This document shows, piece by piece, positions 10,749 through 22,718 of a stretch of DNA of 64,000 nt. The stretch's first letter is position 1; each line of letters begins with the position of its first letter. This DNA comes from Maratus speciosus (lineage: Eukaryota > Arthropoda > Arachnida > Araneae > Salticidae): NCBI GenBank assembly GCA_963932465.1, contig OZ010795.1:479436806-479500805 (forward strand). The letters are read 5' to 3'. The notes under the pieces were generated by a model that searched no databases, had not been told where the DNA came from, and saw only the letters and a program-made list of their open reading frames with translations. The position numbers and the translations under genes are program-made.

Positions 10749-11095
10749 CACTGTAAAAAAAAAAAAAACGACATTTATACAGTACAAAGTACTGTTCATC
10801 TCGCGCACAAACTCGATCACAGTGAATGTGCTGTATCTTTCTTTGTTTCCTGACTACATTAACATGGAAAATACAGTAGCTGCGTAAAATTAACAGCACA
10901 ATGTGCTGGCAATTTGGACTCCAGCAGTTTGTGCTGTAAAAAAATAGTCCAAATTGCCAGTACATTGTGCTGTTAATTTTACGAAACTACTGTATTTTCC
11001 ATGTTAATGTAGTCAGGAAACCAAAGAAGGATACAGCACATTCACTGTGATCGAGTTTGTTCTGGCAAATCTACAGTGGTTTTTTTTTTACATTG
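10749..11095. mobile_element. Fold-back MITE with CACTGT ends
   Basis: The ends read CACTGTAAAAAAAA and TTTTTTTTACATTG (one mismatch to the inverse). The arms 10809-10920 and 10946-11058 are near-perfect inverted copies of about 112 bp around a 25-nt loop, so a transcript would form a long hairpin. TG flanks both sides. It encodes no protein and shares terminal bases with the elements at 12877, 49180 and 50106, so a Tc1/mariner-type origin is inferred. Confidence 0.75.
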
Positions 11096-12876
11096 TGTGA
11101 TCATAACACATAAAATTTTATATAAGATGCAATGTACCACATATATGTTGCAGACGCATAATGTCTAAAGGGGAAAATAATGCGAACCAGCGCATGCATA
11201 TGAAAACATAAGCGAAAGCAAATATCTGGGCAATCCTTGGCCACAGGAGATAAGAAAGGCAGCATCTTATCCCAGAATTGCGACATTATGTGACATTGCA
11301 AGATATTTATTATGTATTAAATAAGCATGGAAAAGGCGAAAAATTGCTTTTAAAAACAATATTTTTATATAAATAAAAACTTTAAAATTGAACTGGATGT
11401 AAACTGTTTACCTGGACATATGGAAATATCAGCATGTTAATAATAAAAGTCTATGCCTAATTCTTACTGAGGAACTTTTCCTTCTATATATAAAAAAAGT
11501 TTTGATTTGGAAATGGACCAATGAAAATCTGCGTAGATATTCCCGGTAGAACGGCATCCAATTTGAATGCTTAAGTATGGCCTATCTTCGTTAATATTAA
11601 AAAAAATGTTGCATACAAAAATATGAAAATCGGTGGTATTATAGAGAAATATTTGATAAATACGCTGATGAAGACAGTTTTCAAATCGAAGAATCATTTT
11701 AAGAGATATTTAATACTAAAGTTGGGCAAAATCGTTCCATTAAAATGTTTTATTGGAGCAAAAACTATACATGAGAATTTAATCATTTTTAGATCATTTT
11801 ATACGTTATAAGTTCCCGGCGTGCAGTTACATTTATTTTTTTTTTATTTGACTCATTTTTTGAGATTTTATTTCTATTTTAAATTCAAATTTTCAGCATT
11901 TCGAGAAATATTTTTTATATATTTTAGAAAATGTTATTAATTTAAACTGTTGCCCATTGTATAAACAGCGCAAACAATAATGTTTACTTCAAATTAAAAA
12001 TTTATTTACACGTGACTATTATAAACAGAAAAAAACTTTAAATTTATAATTAAATGTTTACATGTTAAAAGCAGGAAAATTACGTCATAAGAACCATATT
12101 TACACTTGAATTTTAAAAGAGAAACAAAATGCTAAAATAAAAAAATCATTATTATGCGTTAAAATTTGTAAATGGAGGAAATTACGTCATATTTAAAATA
12201 GCCAAAAAATATGGCAAAACTATTTAAATTTAAAAATATATTTGCGCTAGATATTTGAGATAATCTTTTCAACCATTATCGTGAATTCAAAGACAGCGCA
12301 AATAATATTTCCTTCTAGCAACAAAAGTATTTTCACGTGAATATTAATAAGAGAAATAAAACTTTGGTGTAAATTACGTCAGATTTAAAACGATACATTT
12401 AAAATGAATTATTTAAAAGAACTATCTTATAGCGCTGTTAAAAACTACCGGGAGACAATGATACTGTTTACTTAATTCATTTTACATTAGCTTATTTTCA
12501 AATGTTTAACTATTTTTTTAATTTAATACGAAAACAGCCATTGTATCTCTTAACAGCAGCAGATTTGGTCTTAAAAATCCCCAATCCAATGTAAACGAAT
12601 GGAAACCCTTTTACAGAGAGATTGCTACTGTTTATTTTTTTTTTATTTTAATTTTAAGTCAATATTTTTAAAGCCGATCAAATTAGCGTACTTTTTAGAT
12701 TTTGGTGTGCCTGAACGGCTCGTAGGGGGCAGAGCCCTGTAATCATACAAAAAAAATATTTACATTACAAGAGCACATACTTCAGTCGTGAGGATTTTGT
12801 TTATTTTAGTCATGGCTTTATAATCCTCAGAACTAAATCATCATTATTTTAATTATTATTAACTTTTTTTACTATC
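11096..12876. other. Intergenic, with a degenerate ~325-bp direct duplication
   Basis: No gene is supported. Between about 11960 and 12420 the motifs ACAGCGCAAA (11965, 12293), CACGTGA (12009, 12334) and AAATTACGTCA (12077, 12371) recur with offsets of 294-328 bp, suggesting an old tandem duplication. Confidence 0.4.
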
Positions 12877-13042
12877 CACTGTAAAAAAAGGGGGACAGTA
12901 AAACCAACTAGTTACCTTTTAAAACCAATAGCTATCTACTCTGTATTATTTAGTAAAAAGTTTAAATGTATATTTCTATATTTAATACAAGCACAACAAA
13001 ATAACAAGGCAATTTTAAAAACTCTATTTTTTTTTAACAGTG
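12877..13042. mobile_element. Short MITE with CACTGT ends
   Basis: 166 bp. It begins CACTGTAAAAAAAG and ends TTTTTTTTAACAGTG, giving a TIR of about 13 bp like that of the 380-bp MITEs at 49180 and 50106. The interior differs from theirs. The flanks (TC and AG) do not match, so the insertion is old or an edge is misplaced. Confidence 0.5.
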
Positions 13043-14386
13043 AGTATAAATAAATCTAGGCAAAAATGTAACCTATATGATAAAATACTATACTTTTTAA
13101 AACACATAAAATGTATCAAATAACTTTGATTTTTTACTATATCTCCGTCAAAAACTTAGCCAGCAGAAAAGTTATTTTCATCTCAACGAAGAATTTTCTT
13201 TATACTCCAATAAATGTGTTTGAAAAAATATAAATATTTAAAATAAACACATACTATTAACATAATCTAAAAAAAAAATTTTTTTTTTTACCTTCAATAC
13301 AGCTATTTCTCTCTCTATATATATATCAAACGTCTAGAGAAATAAACTAACAAAATATGGCATATATTTGAAGAAAGTCTCTTCAAATGTTGATAACTAA
13401 TGTTAAATAACTTACCTTGAGCTAAGAAAGAAAATATCATAAACATACACAAATTGTAATTAATGTAAGAAAAGATTAAATGATCTCTAAGCATATATGT
13501 GTGTTTTGGTGATGTGCGAGCAGGGATACTCTTTTTTTTCCACAAATGTTTAGGTGTGTCTGCGTATAGTTTGAATGTGGACGTCTCCTATATATTTATT
13601 TTATTACTTTCTGTTTTAAAGGAACTTCACTGAGGTATAAACAGTTTTTTTTTAACTATCTTTCTTTGAACAAGTAAACTCAACGGTATTTTCTTGAAAA
13701 GTTTCGTGAGAGGCAATCCTAATACACATGGAACGCCGGCCGAGAGAATTAGCTTAGTGGTGAAAAACAAGGAGGCTGCGTGACTCATCCGCATTTTCTC
13801 TTCGCCAAAAGAAAAAGAGGCAATCGCCCGTAAAAGGCGACGGAAGCTCGCGACATGATGAGAAAGCAAAACATCGGTAATCTTTGTCCTGTCGAACGGC
13901 AGTTGTAACAGAGTTCAATCACTCGGGCTGTGAAACACCTGAAGAGTCATCTATTGGAGTGATGCATATTTCAGTTGAGAGTGTTCAGACTCACAAGGCA
14001 ATGAGCACCGCTCAGATTACACAAGGCAGTGAACATCGTTGAGATTTTCCGCTGGGAGTCGATATTTTTTAGAAGTTTTTTTTAGAGAAGGCACCGAGGC
14101 TAGCATGCGGATCCCCTTTTTTATTTGACATTATGCCATAATTTTGAAATACGACACGTAAAGTTATGCGTGTACGTCCGAGTTTATATAAAATGAGCGA
14201 AAAATGTCATTATTTTGACCTAAATTTCAGCAGTGTTTATAGAAGTGGGCTCCTGTACCAATAAAAAGCAGGAAAGAGTCTGTTTTTTTTTTCAATAATA
14301 AAACAAGGATATTTCCTTTCGATCAAAAATATAGCACAAGATGATTTGTAGCCACGCTGTCACAGTTTTTTTTTAAGAAATTGAAA

Positions 14387-14419
<33 letters not shown>

Positions 14420-14459
14420 TAATCCAAGATTAGTTTGTACTTCGAGAATAAAATATCTA
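13043..14459. other. Intergenic; short tandem duplication and poly-T
   Basis: No gene is supported. Around 13990-14046 a 27-29-bp unit (CACAAGGCAATGAGCACCG / CACAAGGCAGTGAACATCG) is tandemly duplicated with changes. A T run lies at about 14385-14417, just before the gypsy LTR. Confidence 0.45.
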
Positions 14460-15276
14460 TGTTGCATTCTAGCAACATTGGATTGGCTTTATCGTTGAAA
14501 ATGCCGTACAGGCTGTCACGATAGTAGTTCTGGATCACATCCAGCGATAATGGCGTAAAAGAAGTGGTCAGAACAGATAATTCGAATCTGTTATATTAGT
14601 AGAACAAATTGTTGAAATGTAGTTGTCGAGTGAAAACAATGGAATACATCGTTCCGTGAAGTTTCCCCTGAAAAAATTGAAACAACTCATAATATCAGCT
14701 AAGTACTTTATTAGAACATCTTGCAAAAAAGCAGTTTCCACCAAGATAATTAGCCATCGCTCCGTAGTAGTAATTAGGTTTAAACAAAGTTCCAGATAAT
14801 CAAGTAACAGAACGGTAACCAGGGGATGGATGAAAACTGGAAATACGACTCAAATCTGCTAAAATCTACTGAAACACAGCGAGTATCAACTTTTTGTTCC
14901 TCACGTGTAAGGATACAAATATGACGCAGGTCGCACTCTCAACCAATGAATAATTAAGAATGTCACGTCATATAAAGAGTGCGAACAGAGCTAGCGGATA
15001 AATTTGAAGAAAAAAGGATAACATCAGAAATGCGCGGGAAGTAAAAATGGAAGCTAAAAGAATATTCTCGAAAGAAAAAAGCGCGAGAATGGAACATTTA
15101 TTTTAAGAATACTAAAAGCGTAATATTTAAGAGATTAAGACAAGTGAGACATTAAATTAAAGAGAATTTAACAGAGTTAATTATAGAGATTATTTAAGGA
15201 TAAGGATTTAGTGAATATAAAGTAGTAATTTAGAATAAGATAAGGAAATCGCGGAATTAGATCTAATAATGTAACA
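14460..15276 (-). repeat. 3' LTR of the gypsy element
   Basis: 817 bp, starting TGTTGCATTC and ending AATGTAACA on the + strand. It aligns end to end with 21900-22718. A polypurine tract abuts its inner edge, which fixes it as the downstream LTR of a minus-strand element. Confidence 0.9.
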
Positions 15277-15292
15277 AAATCCCTCCCCTCAA
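15277..15292 (-). other. Polypurine tract of the gypsy element
   Basis: On the minus strand TTGAGGGGAGGGATTT lies directly before the LTR start TGTTACATT. Such a run primes plus-strand DNA and confirms the orientation. Confidence 0.7.
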
Positions 15293-17251
15293 AAGAATGA
15301 ATGAACTAGTAGGTCCCGATGACCTGCGAGTTCATTGAGAGAAAGCAGATACTCGTTTTACAATTTTTGTTTCTTTGTTTTACAATCATCTTTAAAATGA
15401 TACCGTCACTTGGTCACCAAATCGCGTTGCTTAAAGCTTTATTTTCATTTTGAAAGGAAGAAAAAAAAATTATAAATAAAAATTTAAAAAAAATTCGCGT
15501 CTTAGTAGAAACTGCTGTAATAAGTACTTATCCAATAATAAAAACAATTATAATAATATTTGGTTAATATTCAAAATTAGCGACAGTTTTGCTTTCTGTG
15601 AATTAATACAGCAATATTAATATCAGTTCATTAGTTAGCAACAGTGACACAATTTTCAAAACCATACCATATTTATTCAGTATATTCACTAAATTATATG
15701 TCCTCTAATGATTTTTAGTCCGTACTGAAATATGGATCTGTAGAGTTCATAAGAGTTTTATGGTTATTTAAATCTTATATCACAGACTATGTTGCACTAA
15801 TAATATTAATAATATTAAACACTAATAACAATAAATAATAACAATAATAAATAAATAAATAAATAATCTTAGAATAACCTTGTATACTAATAATATATCA
15901 AAGAAATTAATAAACAATAGTAAATAAAATTTTTGTCAACTATAATGTAATATACAACTATACAATCTTTAATAGTTTTTGCCATGGTCTTTTCATTATT
16001 ACAGATCTGTATTCTCTCAGTATAATAACAGTATCAATCACAACTGCTGTTAAATCTTACGTAATTTTATTCCTCGTATTATTTAATCTTAGATAAGTTT
16101 TCGAAAAAAAAGTAATGATTTGTGACCAGAAATGAAGAATTATGAGGTGCATTGCCTCATAGATCATTTCATAATATCTCACTCAGACATTATTAGGTGC
16201 ATCGCCTCATAGGTCCTCCTAAGGGTTAAACCATCATCACTGTAACGGTAACTTATATCTTTTGATTTAGCATAGTCATCATCAAAAATTATTTAAATCT
16301 CTATATAAATAATTCTATAACCTTTTTTAATTCTAGTATTTTCTTCTTTTTATAAATAATAATAATATAATGTTAATCCTGTATCACATAATAATTCGTG
16401 TCTTTAAATATCTCGTATCATTCATTCGTATGTGAGTCGTAAAATTTAATTCCTTTTTCATCTGTCTCAAAGGAATTACATGTACACGCCTCAAATAATA
16501 ATAAAATAAATATAAAATCATAAATTTAAAAAAAAATAGGAAAAGGAAAGTTATAATATGTCGAAGGCAGAAAAAGAATCCTAAATATTTTCCCAATTCC
16601 CTTCTGCAATTACATTTACGTTGAATGAAAAGAATAGAAATAAAATCAAATCGTTAACAACAACAACAAAAATTAAAAAATGACTTTTGACTTTCGTGGT
16701 AAGGAAGAAAGAAAAAAAATATCGCAGGCGAAAATTTTTACAACTGGAATTAGTAAATGGTTTTGCAACATTTCTGTCGGGAAATAAAAATCAAATCTTG
16801 AAATATTTCTCTCTTTCTCTCTCCTTCTCTCTCTCTCTCTCTCTTTTTTTTTTGTAAACTGTTAAAATGCAATCTAAGATAATCCTTTTATTTTAAGAGT
16901 AATATTTAAATCATTTCAAAGAATATCAATTAGGTTTCTATTAAATTTTTATAGCAAGTAAGATTAAGTTTTTAATTACTAGTAATAAATTAAGTAAAGT
17001 TAAGTTTTTTGGGTCAATTTTTTTTAATTCAACATTAATTAGAACTCTAGATAAATCAACCAATTTATGCCCGCATAACTAAGTTAATTTAAGTAAATTC
17101 CCAAATAGATAAACTCTTGGGACGTCTCCCAAAACTCATCCGTAATGCTGAAATAATAAATTTACTTAAGTTTTAAATTTTAATATTAATTTACAAACTC
17201 ATCATTGTTAGAAAATTAAGTTTAAGTTAGTGATTTAACCTGCGTCTGCTG
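15293..17251 (-). other. 3' non-coding region of the gypsy element
   Basis: About 1.96 kb between integrase and the 3' LTR with no recognisable envelope or other frame. It is AT-rich, with a (CT)n tract near 16807-16845. AGGTGCAT(T/C)GCCTCATAG occurs twice, at 16145 and 16195, each with TGAGG/CCTCA dyad character. Confidence 0.5.
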
Positions 17252-18528
17252 CTATTGTCGTGGCAATTGCTCATGAGACAATTTTAAGTTATTAGGATGA
17301 TGATACAAACGTAATTTTGAAACATGAATGATTTCGGTATCTTTAAATGGGGTTTTTCTGTAGATCTCAAATTTTACATCGGATACTTTTCGAAGAATTT
17401 GGTATGGTCCAGAAAATACATGAGAAAGCTTTCTAGTATTTGGGTAATGAAATTCTTCATAAATAACGAGATCGCCTACTTCAATTTTTGGCTCAACATA
17501 ATTTTGATCATAATATTTCTTACTTTTTAAATGGAATTCATCAGTTCGCGCTTTTGCAGTTTTAAGTGCTTCTTTAACTGGAGGGTAATAATCTTGTTGA
17601 AGGAGTGAATTATAGGGTAATTGGCCAAAGGGTAAATAAGAAGGGGGAAATTTAGTTGTTGAATGGGGGGTATTATTGTATTCATTTACAATTTCAGCAA
17701 GGAGTTTAGTGCAAGGAACTTTAGAGGTAGTAGAGTTAACTTTACATTTTAGCCTAGTTAATATCGTTTGATTGGTTCTTTCGCATTTTCCGTTCGTTTG
17801 AGGATGATGAGATGAGGTTAAACGCTGCTTAATATTATGGTTCCGCAAAAATTGTTTGAATCTGGAAGAAGTAAAGGCGGTGTTCCTATCGCTTAAGATT
17901 TTTTGAGGTGTCCTAACGTTAGAAATTTGATTAAAACAGAATAATTGTTGTGGTGTTTGAATATTAAAAATTTGTTTTAAACAATTCGTACAGGTTTCAG
18001 TGGTGACACTCTTCGAGGGAAATGCCCACACATAACGGGTTGCATGATCGATGACAATATGAAGATATTTTTAGTTGAATTATAGTAGTTGAATCCTCCC
18101 ACAATATCAACAGAAAGACATTCAAAAGGTTGATCTGTGGTAGGCATAGCTTGTAAAGCCATTTTTTTCTGTCTAGGCTTTTTATTTTTTTGACAAATAT
18201 CGCAATGCTTTACAAAGTTAGTTATATCTTGAGTCATATCAGGCCAATAATAATTGGGAGAAATTAGATTTTGCTTTTTTTTAATTCCAAGGTGACCAAA
18301 ATTTTCATGAGCAATTCCAAGTAATTTTCTTCTCAAGGACATGGGGACTACTATTTTCCTAAAGCCCTTTCTTTTAATTATCATTAATCCATTGTCATTT
18401 AAGTAATTTTTTCCACACACATTATCCCTTTCCTGCATTTCAAGTACCTCTTTAACATCTAACAAAAACGTGAGTGGTCGACTAAAATAAGAAAATAGGG
18501 TTTCTGGACAACATGTCGGCTTCGACAT
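17252..18528 (-). pseudogene. Ty3/gypsy integrase, frameshifted
   Basis: Two overlapping frames cover one integrase. The upstream piece (17977-18528) has the zinc-binding H74, H79, C109 and C112 and the first catalytic Asp (D141 in SVDIVGGF). The downstream piece (17252-18031) has the second Asp (D48 in ILSDRNTAF) and the Glu (E84 in NGKCERTNQ), spaced D-x35-E as in active retroviral-type integrases. A GDLVIYEE segment and a C-terminal strand region follow. A frame change near 18030-18075 separates the first and second Asp, so no single protein contains all three. This would have inserted the cDNA. It is inactive in this copy. Confidence 0.9.
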
Positions 18529-18961
18529 TTGTAGATCCCTTTAAATACTCTATCTTATATTCGAACATACTCAGTTTTAAAGACCATCTAAAGAGTCTAC
18601 CTCTTAGGTGTTTTATATTCTTAAGCCACACAAGAGATGCATGGTCTGTGTGAATAGTAAACTTTACACCATGGAAATAATGGTAAAATTTGTCTAAGGT
18701 GTCAATGATGGCAAGACACTCTAATTCCGTAATAAAGTAGTTTCGTTCATAGCTTCTCAATCCTCTGGAGTAATAAGCAATTGGATGTAAAAACCCATTA
18801 TCATCCGGTTGTTTAAGTACGGTACCTACCGCTACCTGTGAGGCATCAAAAAACATATGGAGGGGTAATTTAGGGTCATAAATTTTTAAGATGGGTTTTG
18901 CTATTAGTGCATCTTTCAACTTTTGGAAAGAATTTCGACATTCAGAACTCCATTCCCACAA
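18482..18961 (-). pseudogene. Ty3/gypsy RNase H remnant
   Basis: A 159-codon fragment with the gypsy RNase H signature: FFDAS (D39), TELECLAII (E81), HTDHASL (D106) and VEADMLSR (D149). The four acidic residues are all present. It overlaps the integrase frame by a few codons in another frame and is separated from RT by a further shift, so it is not made as part of a full polyprotein. Its role in the ancestor was to degrade RNA in RNA:DNA hybrids during reverse transcription. Confidence 0.9.
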
Positions 18962-19014
18962 AGCATTTTTCTTAAGTAGTTTATTGAGTGGGTTCCTAAT
19001 TTCGGCATTTTTGT

Positions 19015-19686
19015 TTATAAACTTATATTACACATTAACTGATCCCAAAAATCTTTGGAGTTCTTTAACATTCGTAGTTGTTTTAATTTTTTAATTACAT
19101 CAATATTGGTATTAGAAGGGGTTAGGGTTCCATTTTCAATTTCATATCCTAAAAAGTTAATTTTATTTTGAGCAAATTTGCATTTAGAAAGTTTAAGTTT
19201 TATAATCTCAAACCTACACAAATCAAAAATTTTGTGTAGATGTTGGATATGTTCAGTTAGGAAGGAAGAACAAATAATTATAACGTCATAATAATAGCAT
19301 ACAAAATCAATTTTATATTTTGTAAGGATTCTTCTAAGAGTTCTATTGAATATGGAGGGCCCAACATTTACACCAAAGGGGAGAACATTCCACTCAAATA
19401 AACCAGAATTGGTAGTAAAAGCGAGTTTTTCTGTATCTGAAGGGTGAATGGGAATATGCCAGTAGCCACAGTCTAAATCCAATGTGGAAAAATACTGGGC
19501 ATTACACAATTTATCTAAAATATCATCAATAGGAGGAAGGGGTTCTGCATCGTTTTTCATTATGGAGTTCAATTTTCGGTAATCTACACATAATCTTGTC
19601 TTTTTGCCTTCATCGCGCTTCATTACTAAGGTGACAGGGGAAGAATAAGGACTAGTACTTTCTTTTATTAGTCCAGCATTTAACAA
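19015..19686 (-). pseudogene. Ty3/gypsy reverse transcriptase with mutated active site
   Basis: The fragment carries the palm and finger motifs of gypsy RT: VDYRKLN near residue 35, STLDLDCGYWHIPI with D72, and LPFGVNVGPSIFNR. The YxDD box reads YYDV at 132-135, so the second catalytic Asp is Val (codon at 19282-19284). This alone should abolish polymerase activity. The frame also ends early. It lies between protease and RNase H as expected for gypsy. Both defects fit a long-dead copy. Confidence 0.92.
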
Positions 19687-19742
19687 AGATTAAATTTGGG
19701 TTGAAATCTCCTTTCCATCAACTATCGATGTACGATAAGGTG

Positions 19743-20370
19743 TCATAGATACTGGTAGGTCAGATTTTTAAAGAAAATTCGCTGTGGCTCAATATTTATC
19801 TTCCCTACATCATACTTGTTTCTAGAAAAAATTTCTAAGTAATCCCTTAACATTTCCCTTAAGTTATCATTATCTATAGCATTTATTTCCCCAATTAATT
19901 TAGAATTATTATCATTAGATTGCGTGAAGGATTGAGGAGCCATGGTTTTTCCATAATCGGGTTGCATATGTTGATATTCATTTCTAATATTGAAATGAAG
20001 AGATCTTACTTTGTTTCTGGTTATACATGAATTTAAAACAGTATCTCCCTGAGTGACAGTACAACTTGTACAATTAATTTTCAAATGAAATTTCGCACAG
20101 TCTGGTAATCCTAAAATTACATACTCTAAATCGGTATCACACACAAGAAAATTAATATATTGTTCAATATTACCAATTCTAACAAATAAATCACAAGCTT
20201 TTTTTAATTTGGACAAAGCTTTTGGCTTGACCAACATTAATAGGAAAATTATTCTTAAGTTTAGCATTCAATAAATGTACAAAATGAAGTGGCAAAATTG
20301 AAATCATAGAACCTGTATCCACAACACAAGGTAATTGATGTTTTCTCGTATAACCAGACACAATTAATTG
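19743..20370 (-). pseudogene. Ty3/gypsy aspartic protease remnant
   Basis: A frame at 19743-20267 contains VILGLPDCAKFHLKINC, the usual gypsy segment downstream of the protease. Just upstream, outside that frame, the minus strand reads VVDTGSMISILP, with the DTG catalytic triad at 20311-20319. The two parts are split by a frame change or stop between about 20267 and 20310. It would have cleaved the polyprotein as a dimer. It is not functional here. Confidence 0.75.
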
Positions 20371-20439
20371 TCAAACATTATCAGTATTTTGTGGTGGGGG
20401 AGTGGAAGTAGTTTCAGATTGTAAAGGGTTAACATTAAA

Positions 20440-21290
20440 ATCACAACTATTCTCTCAGTGAAATGCATTAAGTATTTCTTGATTCAAACAAATTCTACAA
20501 GGTCTAGATGGATAATTTCTTTGAAAATGATTGCTCTGCATTCTATGATTCGAAAATCTAGAGCAATGTGCATTGGAATTAAAGTTAGTATTACGGGGTG
20601 TTGAAATTTTGTGTACGAACCCAATTTCTGGGAGCATCATATCGTGGTTGACTAGGTCGAGTATGTTGCTGAAAAGTTCTGCCATTGGGTTGAAAAGATC
20701 TAGCATTCTGCTGAAAAGATCTATCATTTGAAAAGTTATTTCTTGTAGTATTTGGATTAGAGGTAGGAGTGACTACAAGTTGTCTGACTAATTTATACCA
20801 ATCTGTGGCATTATTTGGGGAACTTACAATCAAAGCATTCTGATACTGTGGTGCTACGCCATCAGTAAGACCCTGCACAATAATTGTCTCACATAATTTT
20901 AGTTTCCTACCAATGTCTACTTTTTTATGGAAGTAATTTTCCAAATCTTTTAGATCGTTTAATTTAAGTGAAGAAAAATCGAAAATCTAGGTATTTCAAT
21001 TTTGATAAATTTTTCTACTAAAATCTCTGAAATTTGAGCATAACTTTCACAATTTTGCAATCATTGATGTAAATTTTCAAGGCCTCTCCTTTTAAATATT
21101 TTGAAATATTTTGAAATTTCCAAGTATCATTTTGTTTAATGCAAGAATTATCAAAGTATGTTAACCATTGTTGAATGTTCATTCCCAAATTGGGGTCAAA
21201 AGATACAATAATATTTTTAGTCATTTTTCTTTTTTGTTTCCACGTAATAAAACTACAGTATCTAACTTTACTTCCAGATCGTAAAAGCAT
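20440..21290 (-). pseudogene. Ty3/gypsy gag remnant
   Basis: Three partly overlapping frames (21018-21290, 20591-20944, 20455-20727) cover the place of gag. The first begins 609 bp inside the 5' LTR and includes the gag-like stretch QQWLTYFDNSC. The last ends in a broken zinc knuckle, C-x2-C-x9-H, whose final Cys lies 4 codons after an in-frame stop at about 20457-20459. N/R/Q/F-rich low-complexity sequence fills the middle. Shifts and stops show that it no longer encodes a capsid protein. Identification rests mostly on position and the knuckle. Confidence 0.7.
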
Positions 21291-21899
21291 TACAAATATA
21301 CCTCAAAATCTTTATCATACTGCTTAACAGAAATAAAAAAAAATAATAAAAATCTCATAATAAATAATAAATTAACACAACATTAATAAATCTCAAAATA
21401 TTAAAATATTCTATCTTTTAAATACTCGTAATCTTTGAAAATATGTTTAAATAAACATAGTTGATTCCGATTACGTAACTTAAATAAAACACCTGTCACT
21501 TTAATGTTCATATACTTTGTCAGAAAAAATAAACACAACTTATTTCGAATAAATAATAAAATAAAATAAAATAAAATAAGTTATACAATAGCAAAGAATA
21601 AACATAAAATTTTTTTCATCACAAAACAGAGATCATTTTTTAAAATGACTTACGTAATGCTGAATGCTGTCTTTATTGGGGCAGGAACAACTTTTTGTTG
21701 TTCTTTTTTATTTTAATGATGTTAAAAGATATCTGAACTTCGTTTCTTCCTGGAGACCGTCGAGTGAAGTAAGGCTTTTTTTTGGACATTTTAGTTGGCA
21801 TTCGATGATTCGAATTTGAGCTGGCTAGACGTTTAATATGGCGTTCATGTTGCATAAATTCTGGAGTGGCGTTGAAGTCTCATATCCTACCCGGATAAA
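21291..21899 (-). other. 5' leader of the gypsy element
   Basis: Non-coding sequence between the 5' LTR and gag. It contains (AAATA)n at about 21555-21580. The first bases after the LTR on the minus strand (TTTATCCGGGTAGGATATG) do not begin with TGG, so I cannot name the primer tRNA. Confidence 0.5.
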
Positions 21900-22718
21900 T
21901 GTTGAATTCTAGCAACATTGGATTGGCTTTATCGTTGAAAATGCCGTACTGGCTGTCACGATAGTAGTTCTGGATCACATCCAGCGATAATGGCGTAAAA
22001 GAAGTGGTCAGAACAGATAATTCGAATCTATTATATTAGTAGAACAAATTGTTGAAATGCAGTTGTCGAGTGAAAACAGTGGAATACATCGTTCCGTGAA
22101 GTTTCCCCTGAAAAAATTGAAACAACTCATAATATCAGCTAAGCACTTTATTAGAACATCTTGCAAAAAGTGCAGTTTCCACCAAGATAATTAGCCATCG
22201 CTCCATAGTAGTAATTAGGTTTAAACAAAGTTCCAGATAATCGAATAACAGGACGGTGACCAGGGGATGGATGAAAACTGGAAATACGACTCAAATCTGC
22301 TAAAATCTGCTGAAACACAGCGAGTATCAACTTTTTGTTCCTCACGTGTAAGAATACAAATAAGACGTAGGTCGCGCTCTCAACCAATGAATAATTAAGA
22401 ATGTCATGTCATATAAAGAGTGCGAACATAGCTAGCGGATGAATTTGAAGGAAAAAAGGATAACATCAGAAATGCGCGGGAAGTAAAAATGGAGGCTAAA
22501 AGAATATTCACGAAAGAAAAAAGCGCGGGAATGGAACATTTAATTTAAGAATACTAAAAGCGTGATATTTAAGCGATTAAGACAAGTGAGATATTAAATT
22601 AAAGGGAATTTTACAGAGTTAACGATAGAGATTATTTAAGGATAAGGATTTAGTGAATATAAAGTAGTAATTTAGAATAAGATAAGGAAATCGCGGAATT
22701 AGATCTAATAATGTAACA
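21900..22718 (-). repeat. 5' LTR of the gypsy element
   Basis: 819 bp, TGTTGAATTC...AATGTAACA on the + strand, aligning with 14460-15276 at about 96% by eye. The gag-side position makes it the upstream LTR of the minus-strand element. Confidence 0.9.

Larger units (their letters stand above)
14460..22718 (-). mobile_element. Decayed Ty3/gypsy LTR retrotransposon
   Basis: 8.26 kb, bounded by LTRs of 817 and 819 bp. Internal remnants in minus order are gag, protease, RT, RNase H and integrase, the Ty3/gypsy order. Counting by eye, the LTRs differ at roughly 33 sites (about 4%), so it is clearly older than the BEL/Pao copy. Frames are broken by stops and shifts, and the RT active site is mutated. 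A long 3' non-coding block separates integrase from the 3' LTR. No clean target duplication was seen (TCTA on the left, TATA on the right), nor a standard CCA-type primer site. Confidence 0.92.

Noticed and set aside
15293..17251. Possible envelope gene in the gypsy element
   Set aside because: No long frame, signal peptide or glycoprotein-like text on the minus strand.
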